Below are positions 16,130 to 24,568 of a DNA stretch of 64,000 nucleotides, piece by piece. The stretch is from Parahalioglobus pacificus (lineage in GTDB: Bacteria; Pseudomonadota; Gammaproteobacteria; Pseudomonadales; Halieaceae). A program made the position numbers and the translations under genes. The stretch is from assembly GCF_014652275.1 (NCBI RefSeq), contig NZ_BMYM01000003.1, positions 219,250-283,249 of the forward strand. Reading direction: 5' to 3'. Numbering within the stretch: the stretch's first letter is position 1; every line of letters starts with the position of its first letter. The notes under the pieces are model-generated. The model saw only the letters and a list, made by a program, of their open reading frames with translations, did no database searches and had not been told where the DNA came from.

Positions 16130-17848
16130 CTAAAACCGCAAGGTGGCCGCCAGTGCCGGTTTTGACTGGAGGATGGTCTCAAGCTCAGAGCGCGCTCGCC
16201 CCTTCAACAGCCCCACACCGCCTACGCTACCCTCCAGCCGCAGAAATTCCACGCGCAGCAGCCATTCATCAGGATAACGCTGGGCAACACGGGCCCACGC
16301 CTCCAGTTGACCCGCCTCCAGAGACCGATTCCCTCGGACAACCGCGTCTATCGCGGCATAGGTTCCCAGCAGCGCGTCATCCTGCGCGGGCAGAATCGGC
16401 TCCCGGTGCGACGCAGGCGGAGTGTGTAGCGGGTAGGCAGCGCGATCTGCGCTGCCACCAAACACGGAAGGTATGCGGGCGCCCACCGCCATATCGAACA
16501 CACCCCATTCCGGGCGGTACAGTACATCACCGGCTAGATCGGTCGCCGTGCAATTTTCAAAACTGAAGACCAGATTGCGCTGGTCCTGCCGATGAATGCC
16601 CACCAGTTTGCCGCTGACCGTGATACCTGAGAGGAACGCCAGCCGCACCGAGTCGCCCACTACGATGCCGTGAGCCTTCAGTTCGTCAACGCTGTACTCA
16701 GACAGGCAACGGCTGAAATCCTTGACTAGGCCCACCGGGGAGCTGAAACCGGACGCGTGCGCCTGTGTACCGTGACCGGGCAATTGCGACTCCTGATACG
16801 CCAATTGGGTAGGCCCCTCCGTTCGCAGCCAGATCACATTGCCCACAGCATCAGCCCTCACATCGCAGAATCGTCCGCTCACTTGCAGGCCGGACTGGTA
16901 CTGGGCCGTGCAGACGGATGCCGCCGCGATGGCCTTTTGAAGACCGGCCAGCCCGCCCTGCTGATAGGCCATGGAATTGGCGAACTCGCGCAATACTTGG
17001 CTCAGGTGTTTGCAACTGCTGGTGACAAACAGCTGCGGCTGCTCGCGGGTGATATCGTACGCTGTGTTGATGGCGTCCACTGTCAGTGGTAGTTTTTGCA
17101 CCGCGTCATCATCCAGGCAGTGCACACTCTCGCCCAGGGATGAGAGTAGCCCCGCACCGAAAATACGGTAGTCGTCGACGGCCCCAACCAGGCCGTATTC
17201 CACCGTCCACCAGTGTAAACGTGCCAGCAGCGCCGCCTCGGACAGCTCAGTATTGGCAGCAGTTACGGCTTCCAGCCTTGCCTCCGCCTCGGCAATGTCG
17301 GCAGGGGTACCATTGGCACAGGCCTTCAGGTCTGAGAGTGCGCGAATAGCGTCGTAAACGGCGTGATCCTCTTTCGAGGCAATAGCACGCATACCGACCT
17401 CGCCGAACAGCTGCAGAAACTCAGCGTAGTCCACGTCTACGATAAAAGGGGCGTGACCGGCTGCCTCATGCAGAATATCGGGTGCAGGGGTATAGAGCGT
17501 GTGCTCCACAGCGCGCATGTCTAGCGCTATCACCAGAATCCTCAGGGCCTGAAATTCCATAAAGACGGCCGGCGGAATGAAGCCGTCCACCACGACGGCC
17601 CGCCAACCCAGCGCTGCCAAAGCCTCATTCATTTCTTCGATAGAAGGGATGTGATCCAGCGAAATACCCGTGAGCCGAAGGCCGTCCATGTATACCGCAT
17701 GGGCGGTCTGCTGCAGCCGTTCACTCAGCTGCGCCATCAGGCATCGCCACAACGCGTGGTCCTGCGGCGTGTAGCGCGAGTAATCCTGATATTGCACAAA
17801 GCCACGCAGGTGCTCGGGCAGTGACTGGATCAGCGCCGACTGATTCAC
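16130..17848 (-). CDS. Biopterin-dependent aromatic amino acid hydroxylase with long C-terminal extension
   Basis: 572 residues. The catalytic domain occupies roughly residues 50-280: the two iron histidines are in LHEAAGHAPF (H127, H132) and the iron glutamate is E217 in WWTVEYGLVG, giving the 2-His-1-carboxylate site of phenylalanine/tyrosine/tryptophan hydroxylases. Typical bacterial PhhA is about 260-300 residues, so about 290 residues C-terminal to it are extra and I recognise no named domain there. The substrate is most likely phenylalanine, given a divergent maleylacetoacetate isomerase of tyrosine breakdown. The GTG start overlaps the TGA of the MarR gene (GTGA), so the two are translationally coupled. 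No 4a-carbinolamine dehydratase (phhB) is adjacent. Confidence 0.9.
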   Translation of the reverse strand: MNQSALIQSLPEHLRGFVQYQDYSRYTPQDHALWRCLMAQLSERLQQTAHAVYMDGLRLTGISLDHIPSIEEMNEALAALGWRAVVVDGFIPPAVFMEFQALRILVIALDMRAVEHTLYTPAPDILHEAAGHAPFIVDVDYAEFLQLFGEVGMRAIASKEDHAVYDAIRALSDLKACANGTPADIAEAEARLEAVTAANTELSEAALLARLHWWTVEYGLVGAVDDYRIFGAGLLSSLGESVHCLDDDAVQKLPLTVDAINTAYDITREQPQLFVTSSCKHLSQVLREFANSMAYQQGGLAGLQKAIAAASVCTAQYQSGLQVSGRFCDVRADAVGNVIWLRTEGPTQLAYQESQLPGHGTQAHASGFSSPVGLVKDFSRCLSEYSVDELKAHGIVVGDSVRLAFLSGITVSGKLVGIHRQDQRNLVFSFENCTATDLAGDVLYRPEWGVFDMAVGARIPSVFGGSADRAAYPLHTPPASHREPILPAQDDALLGTYAAIDAVVRGNRSLEAGQLEAWARVAQRYPDEWLLRVEFLRLEGSVGGVGLLKGRARSELETILQSKPALAATLRF

Positions 17849-18315
17849 GGCGCGGTTTTTCCCAGCTGTGCCAGCTGGGTCTCGAGCTTATCCAGCAGAT
17901 TCAGGAAGGTGTCCCGCTCACCGGCACTGAACGCGCTGGAGAGGTCCGCCTCCCAGGCGAGTGCCTGTGGGGCTAACTCGCGGTAAAGCGCTAGCCCAGC
18001 CTCAGTGAGAGCCACCAGCGCGGCCCGGCTGTCCTGCTCGCAGGGCCGTCGACGCACCAGCGAACGCTGCTCAAGCGAAGCCAATGCTCGGGAAACACGG
18101 ACTTTGTCCATCGTGGTCCGCTCTGTCAGTGTACGGCCCGTGAGTTCGCCATGTTCGGCCAGCGTCACGATTATTCGCCAGTCAGCCACGCTGAGGCCAA
18201 ACTCCGAGGTATAGATTCTCGAGAGCGCCACGCTCATGGACTGCGCCAAGCGCGTGCAGCGATAGGGCAAGAACGATTGCAGGCTGAGTTTGTCTTGGGT
18301 CGAGTCCGCGCTCAT
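17845..18315 (-). CDS. MarR family transcriptional regulator
   Basis: 156 residues with the MarR winged helix-turn-helix between about residues 40 and 110 (LSVADWRIIVTLAEHG, then TMDKVRVSRALASLEQRSLVRR and a wing ending DSRAALVALTEAG), flanked by dimerisation helices. GGAG five bases before the ATG supports the start. It is the first gene of an operon with the hydroxylase and lies divergent to maiA across 105 bp, so it most likely controls aromatic amino acid catabolism in response to an aromatic ligand (inference from position). Confidence 0.92.
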   Translation of the reverse strand: MSADSTQDKLSLQSFLPYRCTRLAQSMSVALSRIYTSEFGLSVADWRIIVTLAEHGELTGRTLTERTTMDKVRVSRALASLEQRSLVRRRPCEQDSRAALVALTEAGLALYRELAPQALAWEADLSSAFSAGERDTFLNLLDKLETQLAQLGKTAP

Positions 18316-18420
18316 AGCAGCTCCGCCGAGGCTGGGCGCAAAAGTATAGGTAAGGCGAGATATGGTTACAAACGCAACAGAAAACCTTGCGGCGCGCGAC
18401 CCTTATGTCATCATCCAGCC

Positions 18421-19065
18421 ATGAAACTGTTTAGCTACTACCGCTCTTCCTCAGCCTACCGGGTTCGCATCGCACTGAACCTGAAGGGACTGGACTACAC
18501 CATCGTACCGGTAAATTTACTGCGCACGGAGCACCAGTCTGTGGACTATTCGTCGCTGAATCCGCAGCAACTGGTGCCCGCCCTGGTATTGGACGATGGC
18601 ACAACGCTGTCGCAATCCATGGCCATTCTAGAGTGGTTGGATCAATGCTACCCGTCGCCGGCCCTACTGCCCGCCACCCCGGTGGAACAAGCGGCGGTGC
18701 GCAGCGTCTGCCACAGCATTGCCTGTGATATGCAGCCGCTAAACAACATGAGTATTACGGCTTACCTTAAAGCGAACCTGAGGGCGGACGAAGACGATAT
18801 CCATGCTTGGTACACCCAGTGGATGCACCGCGGCTTCACCGGCGTGGAGACCGCCGTGCGCGGTAACGGCGGCCTATTCTGTTTCGGGGAAACCGCGGGA
18901 ATGGCCGACTGCCTGCTGATTCCTCAGATGTTTAATGCCTATCGTTTTGATGTAGACATGTCGCCGTTTCCCACGCTGGAACGGATCTTTGAGCACTGCA
19001 ACCAACAAGATGCCTTCATCAGGGCGCATCCGTCGCGACAACCAGATACGCCCGAAACGCCCTAG
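18421..19065 (+). CDS. maiA: Maleylacetoacetate isomerase (zeta-class GST)
   Basis: A 214-residue zeta-class glutathione transferase. The zeta motif region reads YRSSSAYRVRIALNLKGLDY (residues 6-25), and LNPQQLVPAL plus QSMAILEWLD match the family. It converts maleylacetoacetate to fumarylacetoacetate with glutathione in the tyrosine/homogentisate pathway. The ATG at 18421 gives the family N-terminus; a longer in-frame reading from 18151 runs through the MarR gene and is spurious. It is divergent from the MarR-hydroxylase operon, giving a phenylalanine/tyrosine degradation unit; hmgA and fahA are not in the window. The stop codon shares a CTAG palindrome with the stop of the convergent SDR gene. 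Confidence 0.9.
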   Translation: MKLFSYYRSSSAYRVRIALNLKGLDYTIVPVNLLRTEHQSVDYSSLNPQQLVPALVLDDGTTLSQSMAILEWLDQCYPSPALLPATPVEQAAVRSVCHSIACDMQPLNNMSITAYLKANLRADEDDIHAWYTQWMHRGFTGVETAVRGNGGLFCFGETAGMADCLLIPQMFNAYRFDVDMSPFPTLERIFEHCNQQDAFIRAHPSRQPDTPETP

Positions 19066-19862
19066 CCCATGCCGCCAAAGGCACGCGGCATCTGCATGTT
19101 CAGTCGCTCCATACCACCATTCACCGCCAGGATGTCGCCGGTAACGTAGCTCCCGGCCGGAGAGCAAAGGTACAAGGCCCCCAGGGCGATATCCTCAACT
19201 TCACCCAGACGCCCCATTGGCGTCAGGTCCACCATGGTCTGCTCGATCTCGGGCGTTAACACCGTATTGAGCGCATCGGTTTTGGTGGAGCCCACTGCAA
19301 TTCCGTTGACGCGCACCCTCGGTGCGTATTCCTGCGCCATTTCCCGCGTAAGGAACGACAGCGCCCCCTTGGCGGTGCCATAAGCGGTGAAGCAGGGTGC
19401 GGGTTTGTGCCCGGCAATGGAGGAAATATTCAGCACAGCACCCTCGCCCTCTCCATCGGTCATCAAGGGAACGCAAAGACGGGTCAGTTCAAAAGCGGTG
19501 GTCACGTTGAAGCGAAAAGCCGCATCGAACTCGCTGGCAGTGGTTTGGGCGGCCGGTTTGGGCGGAAAGCCGCCGGCATTGTTAACCAGAATATCGAGAC
19601 GGCCGAAGGTATCGCGTACCGTATTCACCAAGTGCTCAAGCTGGGCAAAGTCCAGCACATCGGTCACTACCGGCAGAGCGCGACGCCCCATGGCCTCGGC
19701 GTCTTGGGCAACCGCACGGATATCCGCCTCGGTGCGTGCGGCCACCACGACATCTGCGCCCGCTTCCGCAAACGTGCGGGCAATCGCTGCGCCAATACCT
19801 TTACCGCCGCCCGTGATCAGGGCAACTTTGCCATCCAGGCGAAAATGATCCAGAACTCCCAT
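19062..19862 (-). CDS. SDR family NAD(P)-dependent oxidoreductase
   Basis: A 266-residue classical short-chain dehydrogenase/reductase. It has the cofactor motif TGGGKGIG near the N-terminus, NNAGG, the catalytic Ser in ISSIAGH and the YGTAK (YxxxK) pair. It resembles 7-alpha-hydroxysteroid or glucose dehydrogenase-type SDRs, but the substrate is open. The frame extends to 19901, but AAGGAG seven bases before the ATG at 19862 fixes the start. It lies 60 bp downstream of the M20 amidohydrolase gene on the same strand and probably shares its transcript. Confidence 0.9.
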   Translation of the reverse strand: MGVLDHFRLDGKVALITGGGKGIGAAIARTFAEAGADVVVAARTEADIRAVAQDAEAMGRRALPVVTDVLDFAQLEHLVNTVRDTFGRLDILVNNAGGFPPKPAAQTTASEFDAAFRFNVTTAFELTRLCVPLMTDGEGEGAVLNISSIAGHKPAPCFTAYGTAKGALSFLTREMAQEYAPRVRVNGIAVGSTKTDALNTVLTPEIEQTMVDLTPMGRLGEVEDIALGALYLCSPAGSYVTGDILAVNGGMERLNMQMPRAFGGMG

Positions 19863-19921
19863 TCGTTTCTCCTTGTTTGCGTCGCCGGATTCAGGCGGCA
19901 CTGTTATTGGTTTATGGCCTG

Positions 19922-21364
19922 CTACTTGCGGTAATCCAGCGGCGGATCCCTGTCGCCCAGTAACGCTTCGTATTCGAAATCGGGACCGATGCGCTCTTCA
20001 TACTCGGCACGGGCCTGCGCCAACGTATCGGGCTGCTGGAACAACTGTGCTGCTGTTAACGCCAGTGTCTTGGCGGCGACCATCATGCCCTTATAGCCAA
20101 TCGAGGTGCCGCCGGCGGCGATGGCCTGCCAGCTGTGGGCCGAGGTGCCCGGTACCCAGGTTGCCGTCCGAACGCCCGCCGTAGGCACCCGCCAGCTCAC
20201 ATCGCCAACATCGGTAGAGCCCATGCCCAGCTCTTCCTCAAAGGGCTGGATAGTGCTTTCCCAACCCGTGATATCACGATCATTGTTCAGGGTCTCATCG
20301 ATACGGTTGGCAAATGCGCGCTCCTGCGCGTCATAGTCAACGCCGCCGACAGTGGTCAGATTGGCGTGCAGTGCTCGAGCCAGTACGGTATTCGGCAATA
20401 AGCTGTGGTTGCCGTGAATCACCTCTGCCTTCAGGGTGGTTCCGGTACCGATAGCCGCGGCGTCTGCCGTGGCCATCACGCGTTCCCACAAGCCCTTGAG
20501 CGTCTCGGCTTTGGGGTGCCTGACGTAGTAGAACACCTCGGCGAAGTCGGGCACGACATTGGGTGCCGAGCCACCGCTAGTAATCACGTAGTGAATGCGG
20601 GTCTCCTGAGGAACATGCTCGCGCATCATATTGGCCATAAAGTTCATGGCTTCCACGGCATCCAGCGCTGAACGCGCCTTCTCGGGTGAAGCAGCCGCGT
20701 GGGCGGAAACCCCGTAGAACCGAAACTTGGCCGACTTGTTCGCCAGGCTGGTGGAGGGGTTCGCACTGTTCAGACTGGCAGGGTGCCAGTCCAGCACCGC
20801 GTCCACATCATCAAACAGTCCCGCACGCACCATATACACTTTGCCCGAGCCGCCCTCTTCGGCGGGAGTGCCGTACAACCGGATGGTGCCCGGTACATCG
20901 TTGTCTGCCATCCACTGTTTCACGGCGATGGCCGCCGCCGTAGATCCGGCACCAAAGAGATGATGACCACAGGCATGCCCGGCGTTGCGATCCTGCCTGA
21001 TTTCCCGGAAAGGCGAATCGGTTTGTGAGATACCCGGCAGCGCATCGAACTCCGCCAGCAGGCCGATAACAGGCTCACCCTGCCCGTAGCTTGCGACGAA
21101 CGCGGTTGGAATCTCGGCAACGCCGCTCTCCACGGAGAAGCCCGCATCGCGCAGGGTTTTCTGCAGCAGGTTTGAGCTCTCGGTTTCCTGATAACCCAGC
21201 TCGGCGCTCTCCCAAATAGTGCGCGCGATCCCGGCGTAGCGCTGGTAGTTATCGTCCAGGTAGTCCGTCATTGCCGATGCATCTGTAGACGCGTGAGCAG
21301 ACAGTGCCGCGATTGAGGCCGCTATGCCCATACAGATCCGCGCTGTCCAAGGTGCTGTTTTCAT
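19922..21364 (-). CDS. Secreted M20-family amidohydrolase (AbgB-like)
   Basis: 480 residues beginning with a signal peptide (RICMGIAASIAALSAHAS). M20D features include the metal-binding NAGHACGHHLFGAG and the TPAEEGGSGK catalytic Glu pair, then a dimerisation lid domain with YGVSAHAA. It is closest in pattern to p-aminobenzoyl-glutamate hydrolase subunit B and aminoacylase-like peptidases that hydrolyse N-acyl amino acids or similar amides. The export signal is unusual for AbgB, which is cytoplasmic, and suggests scavenging in the periplasm. It is followed by the SDR gene 60 bp downstream. Confidence 0.9.
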   Translation of the reverse strand: MKTAPWTARICMGIAASIAALSAHASTDASAMTDYLDDNYQRYAGIARTIWESAELGYQETESSNLLQKTLRDAGFSVESGVAEIPTAFVASYGQGEPVIGLLAEFDALPGISQTDSPFREIRQDRNAGHACGHHLFGAGSTAAAIAVKQWMADNDVPGTIRLYGTPAEEGGSGKVYMVRAGLFDDVDAVLDWHPASLNSANPSTSLANKSAKFRFYGVSAHAAASPEKARSALDAVEAMNFMANMMREHVPQETRIHYVITSGGSAPNVVPDFAEVFYYVRHPKAETLKGLWERVMATADAAAIGTGTTLKAEVIHGNHSLLPNTVLARALHANLTTVGGVDYDAQERAFANRIDETLNNDRDITGWESTIQPFEEELGMGSTDVGDVSWRVPTAGVRTATWVPGTSAHSWQAIAAGGTSIGYKGMMVAAKTLALTAAQLFQQPDTLAQARAEYEERIGPDFEYEALLGDRDPPLDYRK

Positions 21365-21464
21365 CGCCGTGTCACCCCTACTGTGATTGCTTCGCTTACA
21401 CTTGATCGCTCATCACACACCTTAGCCTCTGGAACGAGCTGCGGGGCAATACGGACCGGTTTTT

Positions 21465-21947
21465 ATGTCGATCATCGCCCGTTGGGTTAATGCTTTGGAC
21501 CAGATGGCGCGCCCGGATGCCGCGCGCTGGTCACAGTTGGACATCGTGTCCAAGTGGTTGATTGCGGTGGGGGCCCCTGTGCTTTTTATCACCTTCGCGG
21601 CAGCAGCGCTGGGAGGACTACTGGCCTGGGGAGAAGGCAGGTTTGACCCTTGGGTGTGGTTGCTGACTTGCATAGGGCTTTTGTTCGCACACGCTAGCAA
21701 TAACCTGCTGAACGACCTCACCGATAGCAAGCAGGGCATCGACAAAGACAACTATTACCGCAACCAGTACAGCGTTCATTTGCTGGAAGACAAGCTAGTC
21801 AGCCCTACAACTTTTTATGGCTATATCGCATTCACTGCGGGTGTGGCGCTGGCCTGCGGGCTAGCGCTGGTGTGGTTGCGTGGCGGCCTGACCCTGGATC
21901 TGATGCTGGCGGTGGGGCTGGATGTTGTTTTGGGACGATTGCAGTAA
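21465..21947 (+). pseudogene. Truncated UbiA-type prenyltransferase
   Basis: 160 residues homologous to the N-terminal half of UbiA/MenA-like membrane prenyltransferases. The first polyprenyl-diphosphate site is intact (SNNLLNDLTDSKQG, about residues 83-96) and there are three to four hydrophobic helices. The family is normally about 290-310 residues with a second Asp-rich motif; here the frame ends soon after LDLMLAVGL and no continuation is found in any frame downstream. It therefore looks 3'-truncated by deletion near 21920-21947, next to a large hairpin at 21972. If expressed, the product would lack half of the active site. Confidence 0.75.
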
Positions 21948-21971
21948 CGATGGGACTTGTGTGAAACAGCG

Positions 21972-22003
21972 TCAGGGAGCTGCCCCGGAAGGCAGCTCCC
22001 TGA
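21972..22003. repeat. Perfect 13-bp inverted repeat
   Basis: TCAGGGAGCTGCC and GGCAGCTCCCTGA flank a 6-base CCGGAA loop, immediately downstream of the truncated UbiA frame and 44 bp beyond the urcA stop. There is no T-run on either strand. It could block convergent transcription or mark a rearrangement junction. Confidence 0.65.
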
Positions 22004-22046
22004 TGGCCCCCGCCAGGGGTTGCAGGAGCCGGAACAGAACGAGTGT

Positions 22047-22397
22047 TTACTCGTTGATCGTAGCGACCTGATTGGCGTTCAGCTGGGCCATAGCCTCAGA
22101 CATTACGCGCTGGTAGCAGATCTTGTTTTCGGTGGCCTGGGTAATGCCGCCGGCATCGTTAGGATGGCTGGAGCCGCATACCTGCTCAGCCGCTTCGCTG
22201 ATGCGGAAGTACAGGGCTTCCTGTCCACGTACTGTGGTGAGATCCAGGTCGTTATGGCCAATGGCTGCCTGTTGCAGTCCCTCAGCGGTGGTCGTTACTC
22301 GCGTGGTTTCATAGTTCTCTGCTGACGCGGTCATTGCTACACCAGCGCTGATACCAAGAACTGCGAAAGCGACTGTCTTGCGGATTACATTTTTCAT
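22047..22397 (-). CDS. UrcA family protein (copy 1)
   Basis: 116 residues: a signal peptide ending near MTASA-EN and a mature UrcA domain with two conserved cysteines (EQVCGSS and NKICYQR) that probably form a disulfide in the periplasm. UrcA proteins are small secreted proteins of unknown function found mainly in alpha- and gammaproteobacteria. Two ATGs lie six bases apart; AGGGA is spaced correctly (about seven bases) for the second, at 22397. Its paralogue of the same length lies 104 bp upstream on the same strand, so the pair arose by tandem duplication. Confidence 0.85.
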   Translation of the reverse strand: MKNVIRKTVAFAVLGISAGVAMTASAENYETTRVTTTAEGLQQAAIGHNDLDLTTVRGQEALYFRISEAAEQVCGSSHPNDAGGITQATENKICYQRVMSEAMAQLNANQVATINE

Positions 22398-22501
22398 AGT
22401 CATTTCCCTACACCTGCGGTGTTTTTATGCCATTCGGCTATTTGGTTGGTCAGCGGTCCAGGCTATTGCCTAAGACCACCTCCCGAAGTTGTTCCAGTGC
22501 C

Positions 22502-22852
22502 CTACTCGTTGATAGAGGCAACCTGGTCGGCGTTTATCTGTGCCATGGCTTCTGACATGGCGCGCTGAAAACAAACCTTGTTCTCTGTCGCCTGGGTCAT
22601 GCCACCGGCATCCCGGGGGTTGCTGGAACCGCAAACCTGTTCGGCAGCTGCACTGATACGGAAGTACAGTGTTTCCTGGCCCCTGACTGTTGTGAGATCC
22701 AGGTCAGCGTGACTCACCGCTGCCTGCTGCAGGCTATCGACAGTAGTCGTTACCTGGGTTGTTTCATAAGTCTCTGCGGATGCATTCAGTGCGACACCAG
22801 CGGCAATGCCAATTACCGCAGAAGCCAACGTCCTGTTGATTACATTTTTCAT
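22502..22852 (-). CDS. UrcA family protein (copy 2)
   Basis: 116 residues, closely similar to copy 1 over the full length, with the same signal peptide layout (ALNASA-ET) and the same two Cys positions (EQVCGSS and NKVCFQR). The frame is open up to 23134, but that extension lacks any resemblance to the family and is not matched in copy 1. The ATG at 22852 is preceded by AGGGAG at good spacing and gives the same length as copy 1. Upstream, at 22984-23032, are three phased direct repeats. The function of UrcA is unknown. Confidence 0.85.
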   Translation of the reverse strand: MKNVINRTLASAVIGIAAGVALNASAETYETTQVTTTVDSLQQAAVSHADLDLTTVRGQETLYFRISAAAEQVCGSSNPRDAGGMTQATENKVCFQRAMSEAMAQINADQVASINE

Positions 22853-22983
22853 GGTCATTCTCCCTACACCTTCGGTGTTGATTGCCACTTGGCTGTCTTG
22901 TTTGGGTGGCCGTTCCGGAGTGCCTCTCGCTGCGACCACGTGATCAAAGTTAGGCCAGCACCGTGACACTAAAAAGACGCATT

Positions 22984-23032
22984 CGATGAATTGTTGGTGA
23001 CTATCGATGAATCGCCGGAATCCAGCGATGAG
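22984..23032. promoter_or_regulatory. Three CGATGA direct repeats at exact 21-bp spacing
   Basis: CGATGAAT occurs at 22984 and 23005, and CGATGAG at 23026. Each is 21 bp apart, two helical turns, in the divergent gap between urcA copy 2 and hemH. The arrangement fits a cooperative regulator-binding array on one DNA face. No known regulator consensus is recognised. Confidence 0.4.
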
Positions 23033-23137
23033 TTGCGCGCGTACCTGACCAAACACACCGCTACATGCGTGCTCGTCACTGACCGTACGCATATATAATG
23101 CGCGCTGGTTACAGCTTCGCGGCATAATGGACACGCA

Positions 23138-24223
23138 ATGACCTATTCAGGCTTCCCCGAATTCAACCATGACCAGGCGCCACGTATCGGCGTATTGGTC
23201 ACCAACCTTGGAACGCCACAGGCACCCGAAAAGCGCGCCCTGAAGCCCTACCTTAAGCAGTTCCTGTCCGACCCCCGGGTTGTGGAGATCCCCCGCCTAC
23301 TGTGGTGGTTCATCCTGAACGGCATCATTCTCAATATCCGACCCCGACGCTCTGCCGAGGCCTACAAGACGGTATGGACGGAGCAAGGCTCGCCCCTGTT
23401 ACTGCACACCCGTGACCAGGCCCAAGCCCTGCAGGCCAAACTGAGCGGCGAACTGGGGGAGCAGGTGCTGGTGGATTTCGCGATGCGTTACGGACAACCG
23501 GCCATTGATGGGGCCATCGAGCGCTTGCTGGAACGCGGTGTGCGGAAGTTGTTGGTGCTGCCGCTGTACCCGCAATACAGCGGTCCCACCGGGGGGTCCA
23601 CCTTCGACGCGGTGGCGGCAGACTTTACCCGGCGGCGCTGGCTACCCGACTTCCGCTTTGTCAGTCATTACTGCGACCATCCGGGTTACATCGCTGCCGT
23701 GGCAGACAGCATTCGTCGCCACTGGGAGCAGCACGGCCGCGCCCAGCGACTGATCTTCAGTTACCACGGCGAACCGCGTCGCTATCTCGATAATGGCGAC
23801 CCCTATCACTGCCAGTGCCACAAAACCTCCCGTCTGGTCGCTGCGGATCTGGGGCTGACAGAAGGCGAGTACATGACCAGCTTCCAGTCACGCTTTGGCC
23901 GGGAAGAGTGGCTAAAGCCCTATACCGACGAGACGCTGAAATCGTTGCCTGCTGAGGGTATCAACGCCGTGCAAATCGTTTGCCCGGGATTTTCAGCAGA
24001 TTGCCTGGAAACCATCGAGGAAATCGGGGAAGAGAACCGCGAGTACTTCATGGAGGCTGGCGGGGAGCGCTATGAATACATCCCCTGCCTGAACGCTGAA
24101 CAGGCACATATTGAATTCCTGGCCACCCTGGTGCGGGAGCAGCTTCAGGGCTGGTTGGATACACCGGTGACGGCGCCGGAAGTCACACTGGAACAGGCGC
24201 TCGCCAAGGGCGCTACACGATGA
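23138..24223 (+). CDS. hemH: Ferrochelatase
   Basis: 361 residues; catalyses insertion of Fe2+ into protoporphyrin IX, the last step of protoheme synthesis. The opening IGVLVTNLGTPQAP, the FSYHGEPRRYLDNGDPYHCQC region with the metal-site His, and FSADCLETIEEI with its conserved Glu are diagnostic. The CHCQC-like cysteines (HCQCHKTS) resemble ferrochelatases that bind a 2Fe-2S cluster, but the number of ligands cannot be settled by eye. A TATAAT hexamer at 23094-23099 lies 39 bp before the ATG, without a clear -35. It is followed 10 bp later by a rhodanese gene, forming an operon. Confidence 0.96.
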   Translation: MTYSGFPEFNHDQAPRIGVLVTNLGTPQAPEKRALKPYLKQFLSDPRVVEIPRLLWWFILNGIILNIRPRRSAEAYKTVWTEQGSPLLLHTRDQAQALQAKLSGELGEQVLVDFAMRYGQPAIDGAIERLLERGVRKLLVLPLYPQYSGPTGGSTFDAVAADFTRRRWLPDFRFVSHYCDHPGYIAAVADSIRRHWEQHGRAQRLIFSYHGEPRRYLDNGDPYHCQCHKTSRLVAADLGLTEGEYMTSFQSRFGREEWLKPYTDETLKSLPAEGINAVQIVCPGFSADCLETIEEIGEENREYFMEAGGERYEYIPCLNAEQAHIEFLATLVREQLQGWLDTPVTAPEVTLEQALAKGATR

Positions 24224-24233
24224 GGAGACGAGA

Positions 24234-24557
24234 ATGCTTCGTAAAATGGTTGCGCTGTTGGCGCTGGGATGGACGGTGTCAGTGAACGCGCAAGTTGAAG
24301 ACAACGCCGTGTGGATCGACGTGCGCACACCGGCGGAATACGCCAGCGGCCACGTGGATGGCGCGCTGAATATCCCCTGGGATGCCATCGCCACCGGCGT
24401 AGCCGCATTGGAGTTGGCGCCCGATACGCCCGTCTATCTGTACTGCGGCAAAGGTGGTCGCGCGGAAAAAGCCAAGGAAGCGCTCGCCGGGGAAGGCTTC
24501 ACCGCCTTAACCAACGCCGGCGGCATTGATGATGCCCGTAAGCTGGCTGGCGAGTAA
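24234..24557 (+). CDS. Exported rhodanese-like protein
   Basis: 107 residues: a signal peptide (VALLALGWTVSVNAQ), then one rhodanese domain with VDGALNIPWD and the active-site loop YCGKGGRAEKA, where C71 would carry the persulfide. It is a single-domain periplasmic sulfurtransferase of the PspE/GlpE size class. It starts 10 bp after hemH and is probably co-expressed. A link between sulfur transfer and heme or Fe-S chemistry is possible but unproven. Confidence 0.9.
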   Translation: MLRKMVALLALGWTVSVNAQVEDNAVWIDVRTPAEYASGHVDGALNIPWDAIATGVAALELAPDTPVYLYCGKGGRAEKAKEALAGEGFTALTNAGGIDDARKLAGE

Positions 24558-24568
24558 GCGTCGGTTCT

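Noticed and set aside
18151..18420. 90-codon upstream extension of maiA
   Set aside because: It overlaps the MarR gene antisense and the divergent promoter region; the ATG at 18421 gives the family N-terminus.
22859..23134. 94-residue N-terminal extension of the second UrcA gene
   Set aside because: It has no counterpart in the paralogue, would displace the signal peptide from the N-terminus, and a good Shine-Dalgarno sits before the ATG at 22852.
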